In this document: piece after piece, positions 34,660 through 44,700 of the stretch
How positions within the stretch are numbered: the stretch's first letter is position 1
Layout of the letters: each line of letters starts with the position of its first letter
From: a virus
Virus record (IMG/VR): IMGVR_UViG_3300021963_000182
Location: 1 to 50,392 of that record
Reading direction: 5' to 3' (one strand)
Length of the DNA: 50,392 nt
Notes under the pieces: generated by a model
What the model was told of the DNA's origin: nothing
What the model saw: the letters and a program-made list of their open reading frames with translations, nothing else
The model's database searches: none
Translations under genes and position numbers: made by a program

Positions 34660-36582
34660 ATGGCTTTAACTGATGCTAAATTAAAGGAACTTGCAGAGAA
34701 AGCTGGTTATACTCCAGGTGAGATTAATGATTATTTAAATTCAAAGTTAAATAGGGCTGCAAAAAGTAGCAGCAGCATTACTGGCCCTGACAAAGGGTTA
34801 ATGGATAAAGTTGCATCAGCAGCTGCTGCTGGGTTTTATGATAGATTTTCAGCAACAAAATCAAGAATTTCAACAGGTACCGTTGAAGCAATTATAAAAA
34901 ATTTAGCAGATTCTGTAACAATTAATCCAATTGCACTTATTCAAAATGCAATATCTCTTGGTTTAGATGGTGCAAAGACAATATTAAAAGATTTAGCAGA
35001 AGTACAAGATGATTTACTAAAAGCAACTAGAGGTTCAGCCGGTTATGTTGGTGAGGTAGGTACTCAAATGTTAGAAGGCCTTAATGAGGCAATGATTGCA
35101 TCAGCAAGACTTGGTGTTACGGTTAATGATTTTCTTGATGCAACAGAAAGTTTAATGGTGAATTCGGAAAGAATGGCGTTGTATAGCGAAGAAACCATAT
35201 ATGCCGGTATGGAAGCATCAATGGCTTACACAAAAAATTCAAGAATATTATTAGAGAGTGCAGAAGAATTTAGAAATGTTGGTTTAGGACTGAATGATGC
35301 AGCTAAATCAATTGAAGCCATTGGTAAAAATTCCATTAACATGGGATTAAGTGCAAAAGCTACTTCCGAAACTTTAATTAAAAATTTGGGTTCATTAAAC
35401 CAATATGGTTTTCAAAATGGTATTAAAGGTTTGGGTAAAATGGTTCAAGAAGCCCAATCACTTAAAATAAATATGGGTGACATATTAAAAGTTGCTGATA
35501 AATTATATGATCCAGAAAGTGCTATAAATCTTGCAGCTAACTTACAAGTTGTTGGCGGTGCTTTTGGTGATTTAGGTGATCCAATTAAACTAATGTATGA
35601 CGCAACAAATAATGTTGAATCCTTACAAACAAGTATTATTGGTGCAGCTAGAAGCTTAGCAACTTATAATGCTGAACAAGGTAGATTTGAGGTTACTGGT
35701 GTCAATTTAAGACGTGCTAAGGCTATGTCTGATGCTTTGGGTATATCAATGGGTGAATTAACCAATATGGCTGTTAAAGGGGCCGCAAAGATGGAAGCTA
35801 TGAGTGCATTGGATATGTTCCCATCACTTAATGATGATCAAAAAGAATTTGTTTCTAATTTAGCTACAATGAAAGATGGTAGAGTTGGTTTTGACCTACC
35901 AGATGACATGGCAGAAAAACTTGGCATTAATAAATTACAAGATGGGTTTGTTTCGATAGATGATTTATCTGGTGAACAAGTAGCAAAACTACAAGAACTA
36001 CAAGCAGCTAATGAAAAATTATCAACGAAAGATATAGCTAGACAACAACTTAATGCAACAACACAGATTATGTCTGTTCTTAGTGCAATGTATTTGAGAG
36101 GTCAAAATGACCTTAGAAGATCTGATACCGGTAAAGGAGTATTAAATAGAACAAAAGCCGCTTCTGATTTTTTATATAACAATTTAGATGCGTCAAAAAT
36201 GAGTTCAGATGAAATGAAAAACTACATATTAGATCAGGGTGAAGAAGCAATTCGTTCAAACTTTAAAGCTATGTTAAAAGAGAGTTCAGACTATCTTGAT
36301 ATTAATATGGAAGAAAAAATAGAACAAGGAATGCAGAAAGCTAAGGAGACATATGATAAATATTTACCAAAAGGTAAAGATTTATTTGAAAAGGGTGTTG
36401 ATAAAGCTAAAGATGTTTACCAAGATGTAAAAGATTTTTTTGGACAGATTGATGTAAAGGTTGATATAAACAGCAGTAGTACACAATTGGCCGGTATTGT
36501 TGTTGATGAAATAGCAAAAAATCCACAATTAAGAGCCGAACTTGCTTCCAACATAGTTAAGAACACTAAAAACTATACATAA
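34660..36582 (+). CDS. Tape measure protein (gp29-like)
   Basis: A 640-residue, mostly helical, Ala- and Leu-rich protein (LIQNAISLGLDGAKTILKDL, then AEVQDDLLKATRGSAGYVGE, AATSIE-type helices through residue 430). The C-terminal part has KAKETYDKYLPKGKDLFEKG, a repeated amphipathic helix. T4 gp29 has 590 residues and sets tail length; the position after a chaperone pair and before baseplate genes fits. It may also be ejected into the host with the DNA. Not identified by a single strong motif, so the call rests on composition and order. Confidence 0.68.
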   Translation: MALTDAKLKELAEKAGYTPGEINDYLNSKLNRAAKSSSSITGPDKGLMDKVASAAAAGFYDRFSATKSRISTGTVEAIIKNLADSVTINPIALIQNAISLGLDGAKTILKDLAEVQDDLLKATRGSAGYVGEVGTQMLEGLNEAMIASARLGVTVNDFLDATESLMVNSERMALYSEETIYAGMEASMAYTKNSRILLESAEEFRNVGLGLNDAAKSIEAIGKNSINMGLSAKATSETLIKNLGSLNQYGFQNGIKGLGKMVQEAQSLKINMGDILKVADKLYDPESAINLAANLQVVGGAFGDLGDPIKLMYDATNNVESLQTSIIGAARSLATYNAEQGRFEVTGVNLRRAKAMSDALGISMGELTNMAVKGAAKMEAMSALDMFPSLNDDQKEFVSNLATMKDGRVGFDLPDDMAEKLGINKLQDGFVSIDDLSGEQVAKLQELQAANEKLSTKDIARQQLNATTQIMSVLSAMYLRGQNDLRRSDTGKGVLNRTKAASDFLYNNLDASKMSSDEMKNYILDQGEEAIRSNFKAMLKESSDYLDINMEEKIEQGMQKAKETYDKYLPKGKDLFEKGVDKAKDVYQDVKDFFGQIDVKVDINSSSTQLAGIVVDEIAKNPQLRAELASNIVKNTKNYT

Positions 36583-36599
36583 TAAAACAATTAATTATC

Positions 36600-36607
36600 T
36601 ATTTATT
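36600..36607 (+). promoter_or_regulatory. Late-promoter-like octamer TATTTATT
   Basis: ATCTATTTATTAGAT, flanked by a short inverted repeat (ATCTA/TAGAT), 14 bases before the ATG at 36622. Confidence 0.5.
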
Positions 36608-36621
36608 AGATAAACAAATAG

Positions 36622-39600
36622 ATGCCAAGTTACTTAGATTTTGATGCAACAAAAGGTTTTAGAAATGAACTACTATCTAAAACTTTAAATGCGCCTAATG
36701 GTCCTCAGACTTTTAGTAGTAGTAACTATCCTATTCAAAGAACAAACAGTTTTCCAAATAAAGATCAGGGTGATGTAATATTAAACCAACAAACATCTAG
36801 AGACGCACAAATAATATCTACTGGAACAAGTAATAGATTTGCACCAGAAAATGGTGATTATGTTGTTGTTGAGGATGTTAGGAATATAGTATCAATAGAT
36901 AATGTTGGTATATATCCATATTTTCCAATTAATAGTGGTATTTTAGGTAGAGGTTTGATAGGTGCGTTAGATTCTAAAAATTATGAATTTGAATCTAAAT
37001 TAGCAAAGTTTGCTAACTATCATATTTCTGAAAGTCCAGATGGACCAGTTCAAGCAAGAATTAGACAAAATTTACAAACCGCAACACTTGGTAGAGTTAG
37101 AGGACTTGATGCGTTAAGTGGTAATTTATCAACTGCTGTTAATTTATTTACCGGTAAAGAAAAATTAATTGAAAGAAATTATAAGATTACCGTTGCTAAA
37201 ACATTAGCTGGTAAAGCAATTGATTTTGTTCAAACAATTGCAGGTGTTGAATTTCCTTTTTCAGAAATTCCTGGTGATTATTTAAGTAATCCTGCTAATC
37301 CTACAATTAATAGACCGGTACCTAAAACAGAATTTGGAAAAATATTTCAAGATGCAACTGGCGCACTTGGATCTTTATTAGGAATTCAAAGAAGACCAAA
37401 ATTAAGTAGAAAGCCATCAGATTTAATGATTGAATATCTGAGTGATGGCCAAAAAGGTATATTATATAATAATTTATCTTTTTCAACATATGCGCCAAAC
37501 TACACACTATCTGCTAGATCACAAAATTCTAGTAAAATATTTAACTTTATTGATAGAGTAGCCTCTGGTATTAATAATATTATTGGTTTAGAAGCTCCGG
37601 CAGGTAAAGCATATATTGGTGACGATAGAGGTAATGATGTCAGAGACACAATAGCCGATTTTAATGGTAACAAAACAAGAAGCCCCTATTATCTTTCTTT
37701 ATTGTTTGATGAAACCGCAACTCGTTTATTTCATAAAGAAAAAAATATTTCAGAAAGAGGTGCGATACCTGGAAAACTAACTTGGTATAGTACTAACAGT
37801 AAAAATAAATTGGGTTATGGTAATTTAGAATACCAAAGTGAAAGTTCAGTATTTGAAGAAACATTATCAACGAAACATACATTTAGAGATGATTCTATTT
37901 TAGGTAAAACACAAGAATTATTAAATTCATTACCTAAAGATGGTGGACAATCAAGATCACACGTCGCTAATGTTATTGATCAAACAAGTAGAATATTCAG
38001 AGAAGGTGATACACTTTTATCTAGAGGGTCTGCAATAAAATATATCGATAAATCTACCGGCAAAGAAGACGGTACGGAATATTGTAGAGTATGGACCAAA
38101 GATAGGGCATACATGAACTATTCCGATACAATGAAAAGAACAGGTTTAATAAGAAAAGTTGAAGACAGTGTTTTATCAACACCATGGAACTTGAATATTG
38201 CACCAATGTCAAATGGTAACGGATCGTTTGATAAAAGTTCAACTAACATCGATGCGGTTGCAGGTAAAGTTAAAAAATACATGTTTTCTCTTGAAAATTT
38301 ATCATGGAAAACATCAAACAAGTTTGGTTATACATATGATGACTTACCATATTGCGAAAGAGGTCCAAACGGTGGCCGTGTTATGTGGTTTCCACCATAT
38401 GACTTAAAGGTTAACGAAACAAATAGTGCAAACTGGGATAAAAATAATTTTTTAGGAAGACCAGAACCAATTTATACATATCAAAATACAGAGAGAAGTG
38501 GTACAGTATCCTTTAAAGTAATTGTTGATCATCCAAGTATTTTAAATTTATTAATAAAAGAGATAACTGATGAGCAGGCGGAAGAATATTTGAATTCAGT
38601 ATTTGCTGGATGTCAAGATATTGATTTTTATACGTTAGTTAGAAAATATACAACATTAGATAGATCTGACTTAGAATTAGTACAAGCGTATATTGATTAT
38701 TATAAAAATAAAAATACATTTGATATATTAGATTCAATAGAATTTAGAAATATTGCTGGTGATGTAACAACAACACCCGGTACAACAACACCTGGAACAG
38801 GTCCTAGTGAAAGTTCTAATCCAGCATTAAATTATAATGGGATTTTATTTTTTCCAAATGATATTCCATTTCCACAAGACGATTTATATGCTAGCGAAGA
38901 TTACGGACAAATTTACTCTGGATACACAAAACAAGAAACAAAAAATATTTTCAATTCAACACTCAATACAGAATTAACTAAGATTTTAACTGTTAATACA
39001 ACAAATAATAAATCAGATAGAAATACTATATATGGTAGTGAAGCACCAACAGGAACAACAGCATCTTTAGTTACTAGAACACAGGGTCAAATAACTACAG
39101 CATTTCAGTTGTTAGAAAATAACTATAGTTCTTTAACGGCAACTTTAACTGAAATAAAAGCCGAACTTACTAAAAACAATTTAAAAAATATTGATATTAG
39201 AATTGAGTCATCAACATCATTTGTTGCTGATGAAAAATATAATATTAAATTATCTTACAGAAGATCTGATAGTGTAATTAAACATATTTTAAAAACACTT
39301 TCAAAAAACAATGATGTACCAGCAAACGTTTCAAAATACTGGACTAAAACTAAAAGCGAACTTGAATCTAAACCTTCTGAAGTTAAAGAAGACTTAACAA
39401 TAAAATTAAAAGACTTAGGTTATGGTGAAGATATTGTTGGTGATATTAATATATCATTTACAAATAAAGGAGAAAATGCAACCAGAACAGGTCCAGAAGG
39501 GTATGATTGTCATAAACAAGAGATAAAAAATACTGGAGGTTTAAAGAAATATACACCAGTTACATTTTATTGTAGATCTGTTGATATTAAACTTCAAGCA

Positions 39601-41394
39601 TATCCTAAACCAACACAAATACCTGCTAAACCAGGAACAGCAATACCAGGTAAATCTGTTATTGGCCCTCCAACAACCGAGATTTTTGTTAATAAAATTA
39701 AACAGAATAAAAAACCACCATTAGATGTGGTTAAAAAACTTATAATGAAGACATTATCTGAATGTTTTTATTTTAAGAAGCTAGAAGAAACCGATCCTGT
39801 TGTTTTTAATTCTCTTAAACAAAAATTTAGATATTTTCATCCTGCGTTTCACTCAATGACACCAGAAGGATTAAATGCTAGACTAACATTCTTACAACAA
39901 TGTATCAGACCCGGTGATACTATACCAATTAAAGGATTAAATGCCGAAAGCAATGGTAATGTTGTTGACGCAAGAAATACAACCTTTGGCCCACCACCGG
40001 TTTGTGTTTTAAGGATAGGGGATTTTTATCATTCAAAAATAGTTATTACAAATCTTAATATTACATTTGAAAATTCAACATGGGATTTAAATCCTGAGGG
40101 TATCGGAGTTCAACCAATGATAGCAGATGTTACATTACAGATAAACTTTATTGGTGGTCAAGGTATTAAAGAACCAGTTGCAAAACTACAAAATGCGCTA
40201 AGCTCTAACTTCTATGCAAATACAGAAATATATGACTATAGAGCAGATTCAACGGTTAATCAATCAGACCTTCAAGCATTCAATCTTGATTTCTTAGAGA
40301 AAATTGCTAATAAAGTTGAAACCCCAAAGAATACTGGTCTTGATGTTTCACAAAATCCTAAGAAAGAAGGAAAGTATGTTGGTACATTAACTGATAAGAT
40401 GACGTACAAAGAAAATAGAGATAAACTATTAGCGGCAACAAATAATTACTTTGATAAATTCAAAGACACTTACAATAAGTTACTGACATCATATGGTAAT
40501 GAAATGCTACCATTGTTTATTTCACCAACATATAGAGTAACAAATCAGTTGGAGATACAAGATACTATTGGTTCAACATCATCAATTACTTTACTTGGTA
40601 ACTATCTTAAAACTAGAGATTTTGTAAATTTACATGGTCGATTAGTAACAAAATTATTAGAAAAGGTTTCCTCTTCTGATCATAATATAGTTTTAGATTT
40701 AGGTATAGATTCAGGATCTACTAAGTATGAGAGATCAAGAACAATTATTGATTCATATATTAAAAAAACGGTTACTGATTTTTTAAACTCAATTAGAGAT
40801 GAAAAATTAATACAAGATCTTGAAACAAATAGAAACACATTAATTGAATTAATTGATGGGTTTAATTTTGTTATGGAAACGGCTGGTAAAGATGCAAGGA
40901 TAGATAAAGAAGTTATTAGTGTTGTGACATTAACAGATTTTGATCACCAAAAATTTTATGCGCAATATAGCGATGCTGTTAATTTAATTAAAGATAAACA
41001 TTCAATGTTTACATCTGATTTAAATTCAAGTGTGGATTTTGCAGACCCTTCTTTTACAGATGATTTATATGATAAAATATTAGCTTTTATAATTAAAAAT
41101 AAAGTAACTAATATTATTAAGGAGTATGAAAATTCACCAGATAATAAATTATTTGATAAAAATGCAATAAACAAAATAGAAAGAAGATTAAATAAATTTA
41201 TTAAAAAAGCAACAGATATTGACGAAAAGAAATTTAAATATAAAAAGGTAGAAAATAAAAAAGATTTTAAACCATACGCAGCAACTCTTACCGGTTCAAT
41301 AACAGGATCTCAAGAAGAGAAAATAAAAAATGTGCATAGTTTAAAAGATAATTCAACAGAATCTAAATTAAACTTTTCTAAAGTAATTAAGTAA
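36622..41394 (+). CDS. Giant baseplate protein with OmpA-like domain
   Basis: A 1590-residue protein. Residues about 585-640 (RVMWFPPYDLKVNETNSANW, GRPEPIYTYQNTERSGTVSF) match a family of large tail-tip or baseplate proteins, followed by a Thr-Pro-Gly linker near 716-732. Residues about 820-900 contain IDIRIESSTSFVADEKYNIK and LSYRRSDSVIKHIL, the signature of the OmpA C-terminal peptidoglycan-binding fold (YNxxLSxRRA), with both Arg kept but the binding Asp changed. Later, PEGLNARLTFLQQCIRPGDT (from about 1079) and VCVLRIGDFYHSKIVI (about 1127) form a conserved tube-initiator-like domain. It starts a late operon with gp53-like and the 1921-residue protein. Confidence 0.65.
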   Translation: MPSYLDFDATKGFRNELLSKTLNAPNGPQTFSSSNYPIQRTNSFPNKDQGDVILNQQTSRDAQIISTGTSNRFAPENGDYVVVEDVRNIVSIDNVGIYPYFPINSGILGRGLIGALDSKNYEFESKLAKFANYHISESPDGPVQARIRQNLQTATLGRVRGLDALSGNLSTAVNLFTGKEKLIERNYKITVAKTLAGKAIDFVQTIAGVEFPFSEIPGDYLSNPANPTINRPVPKTEFGKIFQDATGALGSLLGIQRRPKLSRKPSDLMIEYLSDGQKGILYNNLSFSTYAPNYTLSARSQNSSKIFNFIDRVASGINNIIGLEAPAGKAYIGDDRGNDVRDTIADFNGNKTRSPYYLSLLFDETATRLFHKEKNISERGAIPGKLTWYSTNSKNKLGYGNLEYQSESSVFEETLSTKHTFRDDSILGKTQELLNSLPKDGGQSRSHVANVIDQTSRIFREGDTLLSRGSAIKYIDKSTGKEDGTEYCRVWTKDRAYMNYSDTMKRTGLIRKVEDSVLSTPWNLNIAPMSNGNGSFDKSSTNIDAVAGKVKKYMFSLENLSWKTSNKFGYTYDDLPYCERGPNGGRVMWFPPYDLKVNETNSANWDKNNFLGRPEPIYTYQNTERSGTVSFKVIVDHPSILNLLIKEITDEQAEEYLNSVFAGCQDIDFYTLVRKYTTLDRSDLELVQAYIDYYKNKNTFDILDSIEFRNIAGDVTTTPGTTTPGTGPSESSNPALNYNGILFFPNDIPFPQDDLYASEDYGQIYSGYTKQETKNIFNSTLNTELTKILTVNTTNNKSDRNTIYGSEAPTGTTASLVTRTQGQITTAFQLLENNYSSLTATLTEIKAELTKNNLKNIDIRIESSTSFVADEKYNIKLSYRRSDSVIKHILKTLSKNNDVPANVSKYWTKTKSELESKPSEVKEDLTIKLKDLGYGEDIVGDINISFTNKGENATRTGPEGYDCHKQEIKNTGGLKKYTPVTFYCRSVDIKLQAYPKPTQIPAKPGTAIPGKSVIGPPTTEIFVNKIKQNKKPPLDVVKKLIMKTLSECFYFKKLEETDPVVFNSLKQKFRYFHPAFHSMTPEGLNARLTFLQQCIRPGDTIPIKGLNAESNGNVVDARNTTFGPPPVCVLRIGDFYHSKIVITNLNITFENSTWDLNPEGIGVQPMIADVTLQINFIGGQGIKEPVAKLQNALSSNFYANTEIYDYRADSTVNQSDLQAFNLDFLEKIANKVETPKNTGLDVSQNPKKEGKYVGTLTDKMTYKENRDKLLAATNNYFDKFKDTYNKLLTSYGNEMLPLFISPTYRVTNQLEIQDTIGSTSSITLLGNYLKTRDFVNLHGRLVTKLLEKVSSSDHNIVLDLGIDSGSTKYERSRTIIDSYIKKTVTDFLNSIRDEKLIQDLETNRNTLIELIDGFNFVMETAGKDARIDKEVISVVTLTDFDHQKFYAQYSDAVNLIKDKHSMFTSDLNSSVDFADPSFTDDLYDKILAFIIKNKVTNIIKEYENSPDNKLFDKNAINKIERRLNKFIKKATDIDEKKFKYKKVENKKDFKPYAATLTGSITGSQEEKIKNVHSLKDNSTESKLNFSKVIK

Positions 41395-41714
41395 TGAATC
41401 AATATTTTAACAGATACGAGTATTTTATAGAGGATGGTGAATTTAAAATTGTACCTGGAATTGAGATACCATTAAAGTCAACCGATAAGTATGTTAAGTA
41501 TATGAAGGGTAAAGATAGGTTAGACAAAATGTCACAAGAATACTATAATACACCACTTTTTGGTTGGTTAATCATGTTATCTAATCCAAAACTAGGGTCT
41601 CTCGAATTTGAGATACCCGATAATTCGATTGTCAGAATTCCGTTTCCTCTTATTAATTCTTTACAAGAATACAAAAAGAACGTAGAATTGTATAAACTAT
41701 ATTATGGGGAATAA
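41394..41714 (+). CDS. 53: Baseplate wedge protein, gp53-like (LysM-type)
   Basis: A 106-residue protein of the T4 gp53 / LysM-like type: DRLDKMSQEYYNTPLFGWLI, then MLSNPKLGSLEFEIPDNSIV and RIPFPL follow the D-x-L-x-x-x-S-x-x-x-Y-G/N-x-P-x-x-W-x-I-x-x-x-N pattern, with the final IPxxxxxxIP. Such proteins staple the baseplate wedge. The gene starts at the last base of the previous stop (TAATG) and overlaps the next gene by 11 bases, so it is translationally coupled on both sides. Confidence 0.75.
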   Translation: MNQYFNRYEYFIEDGEFKIVPGIEIPLKSTDKYVKYMKGKDRLDKMSQEYYNTPLFGWLIMLSNPKLGSLEFEIPDNSIVRIPFPLINSLQEYKKNVELYKLYYGE

Positions 41715-44700
41715 TAATTTAAATCAAAATGAAAATATATTAGTAGTAGTTGATCAACAAAATATTGTACACGTTGATCCTAATACAATTATTGATCAAA
41801 ACGGCCAACTACAAAGTAGACTAGTTGATCATGAAAATTTGGTCATGTATGTTAATTTAGAAGCTGATTTAGTTCCTAGAAGTGTTTTTTATTCTGATTC
41901 AGAAAAAAACACACTAACATCACTAGCATCGGGTACCTTTAATATGATGCGAAATCAAGGTGATAAAAATGAATTTGAAAATAATTTTGACACCAATTGG
42001 ACAGAAACTTTTGTTCCAATATCATCAAAGCAAGACGCAATTAATGCGTTTATAAATGCTTTTGCTGGCACAAACTTAAACAGATCAACAACATATGACC
42101 CCACAGCACAAACATTTGGAATTGAAAGTATTAATATTGTTGTTGCAGGGCCTAATAATATTCCACAAGTATCAATAAATTTCCTTGATGTTAGAGGTAA
42201 AACATTATTTGATTCACCAGATAACTCCCCATACAAAGCTTTTTTTCATCAACCATGGCCAATATTTTATTTAACGGTTAAGGGGTTTTATGGTAAAGCA
42301 ATAAGATATCGAATTCAACTTGTTGATTTTAAAACTAAATTTAATGGTAATACAGGTAATTTTGAAATAACAACAAAATTCGTTGGCTCAACATATGCGT
42401 TTTTAAACGATATTTTACTTCAAAATATTGTAAATGCACCATACATGTATATGGTTGAATCTAGCGAACCATACAGAACAAACGAAAAAACGGGGTTTAT
42501 TGAGAAAAAAATATCAAAAACAACAAAAGGATATTCTATTTTAAAATCTGTTTATTCAGATTATATAGCAAAGGGCTACATCCCTAAAGATTTCCCCGTC
42601 AAAACTCTTAGAGAGCTTTTAATGACAGCAACAGGTATAGAAAGTATTATCGAAACGGCACTTTTTAGCCAAACTGTTAATCCAGATGTATTAAGTGATG
42701 TGGCAGAATTTGATAAGCTTTTAGGTAATTTAGAAAATATGGTGATATCCTGGTCTAACAGATATCTATCAAAAACAGAAGAAAAAACAAAAGATGGAGA
42801 TTTTTATTATCCTTTAAATAAAATAACAAGTGATAGAACTCAAACGTCTACCGGCCCAGCTAATGCTGATATCGTCAGCGGAACCACAAATAATTCATCA
42901 TTAAAAAGTAAAATAGACAAATATATTGTTGATTTAGAAGAAAATGTTGCGTTTGGTAAAAAAGCGGGTTCTAAAGAAATAAAAAATAAGGATTCAGTAA
43001 AAACTAAAACAATTTCATTGGATTCTATAAGAAATATAACCGATTTTTTCTTTTTTGACGAGGGAAAGTATTGGGTATCAAATGAAAAATTAGTTGATAG
43101 GATTAAAAAAATTCAAAACGAATTTATTACAAGTAGAGAATCTGTTGAAAAAAGTGTTGAAGATGCTATGAATACCGTTATTCAAAATAATGAAGGCGGG
43201 TTTGGTTTTAAACCAACAATTAGAAACATATTTGCAGTTATTTTAGCTAATGCCGATACCTATATCCGACTAATGAAAGATGTTCATAGAAAAGCTATAC
43301 AACGAGCTGATTTTAGAAAACAAGAAATCATTGGTATTAGTGATAATAAAAACGAAGTAATTTATCCTTGGCCAGAAGTTAAAAAGAAAGGTAATAAAGA
43401 ATCATATTCTTTTTATTACCCAGCTGACAGTCAGGTTGTCGAATCAACAAAGGGTAAGAATTTTTCTCTTTGGCCAGAAGTTGAGTTTGTTGAAACATAT
43501 AATAGTGTTGCAACAAAAAGAGTTGACGCCGAAAGCGGTAAAGAAATTTTCCCATCAGATCTCATGTTTGTTTTTGATGGTAAAGATGAGTCAAGAGAAG
43601 TTAAAGCTGTCAGCACGCTATTCAAAATAAATGACAAATATCCATATACTGACAAATCACTATCATCGATATTATATGAAATTTTTGAAAGAGCACACTA
43701 TATAACATCATATAACAACTTCACAACAGATAAGGTAATAAGCGAAATATGTAATAAAGAGTTTGAAACCTTAAGTAGTGCTATAGATGGTGATGTTGAC
43801 GTTAGAGAAGTTTTAAGTCAACAAATTAAGGGTAAACAAGAATTGGTTAATTTTATGTTCTCCTATTCTAAAAATGAAAGATACCCCTACTATCAAGATA
43901 GATTGCCAACAATTGATTATATAAAAGAACTTGTAGATAGGGATTTTGATATTATTGAATATAATGGCGTTGTAACAAATACCGTTACAGATAGCGCATA
44001 CCCCGAATTACAAGACTATCTTAATAATTACGTGGTTGATCCATATAGATTAAAAGAGTTTCCATTTAATTCAACCCTTTATCAATCCTATATTGGAGAT
44101 AAAGTTTTAAAAGAAAGTGATTACAAATATGTTAACATCTTAAAGGTAAATCAAGATGATAATTTCATTAGTTCACCCATTAATTCAGAAGCATGGATTT
44201 TAAGTGCGTTTACTAAAAACATTTTTACACAAAAAATAACACTTAGTGGGCAAACAAGAAATTTACTTAATACCCCATATTTTCACAAACAGTTATATAA
44301 TGACTTTTTTAAAGGTGGTGTATCCGAAAGATATGTTGGTTCTGCTTATATTCTATTAAACTCATTACCATTTAAAGATCTAGACGATATTATAGATTTT
44401 AATGGAAATAAAATATTAATGTCTTCTTTATTTAAAGAAGTTGCAGCGACACATTACGTTCCATATTATTTAATATTAAAGTGGGGTTCAATATATCATA
44501 GATATAAGAAACAGTTAAAAGAAGGCATTGATATTTTAAGCGGGGTAACAACATCAATAAATGGATCTACCTTTTTTGATAATGGAACAAACGTTACTTT
44601 TAATTTAAGTGGTATAACGCCATCAATGAGTGCTGTTACATATTCGTCTAACTCATATCTTGGGGTATATCCATATTATCATGGTATATTTCATCAAATT

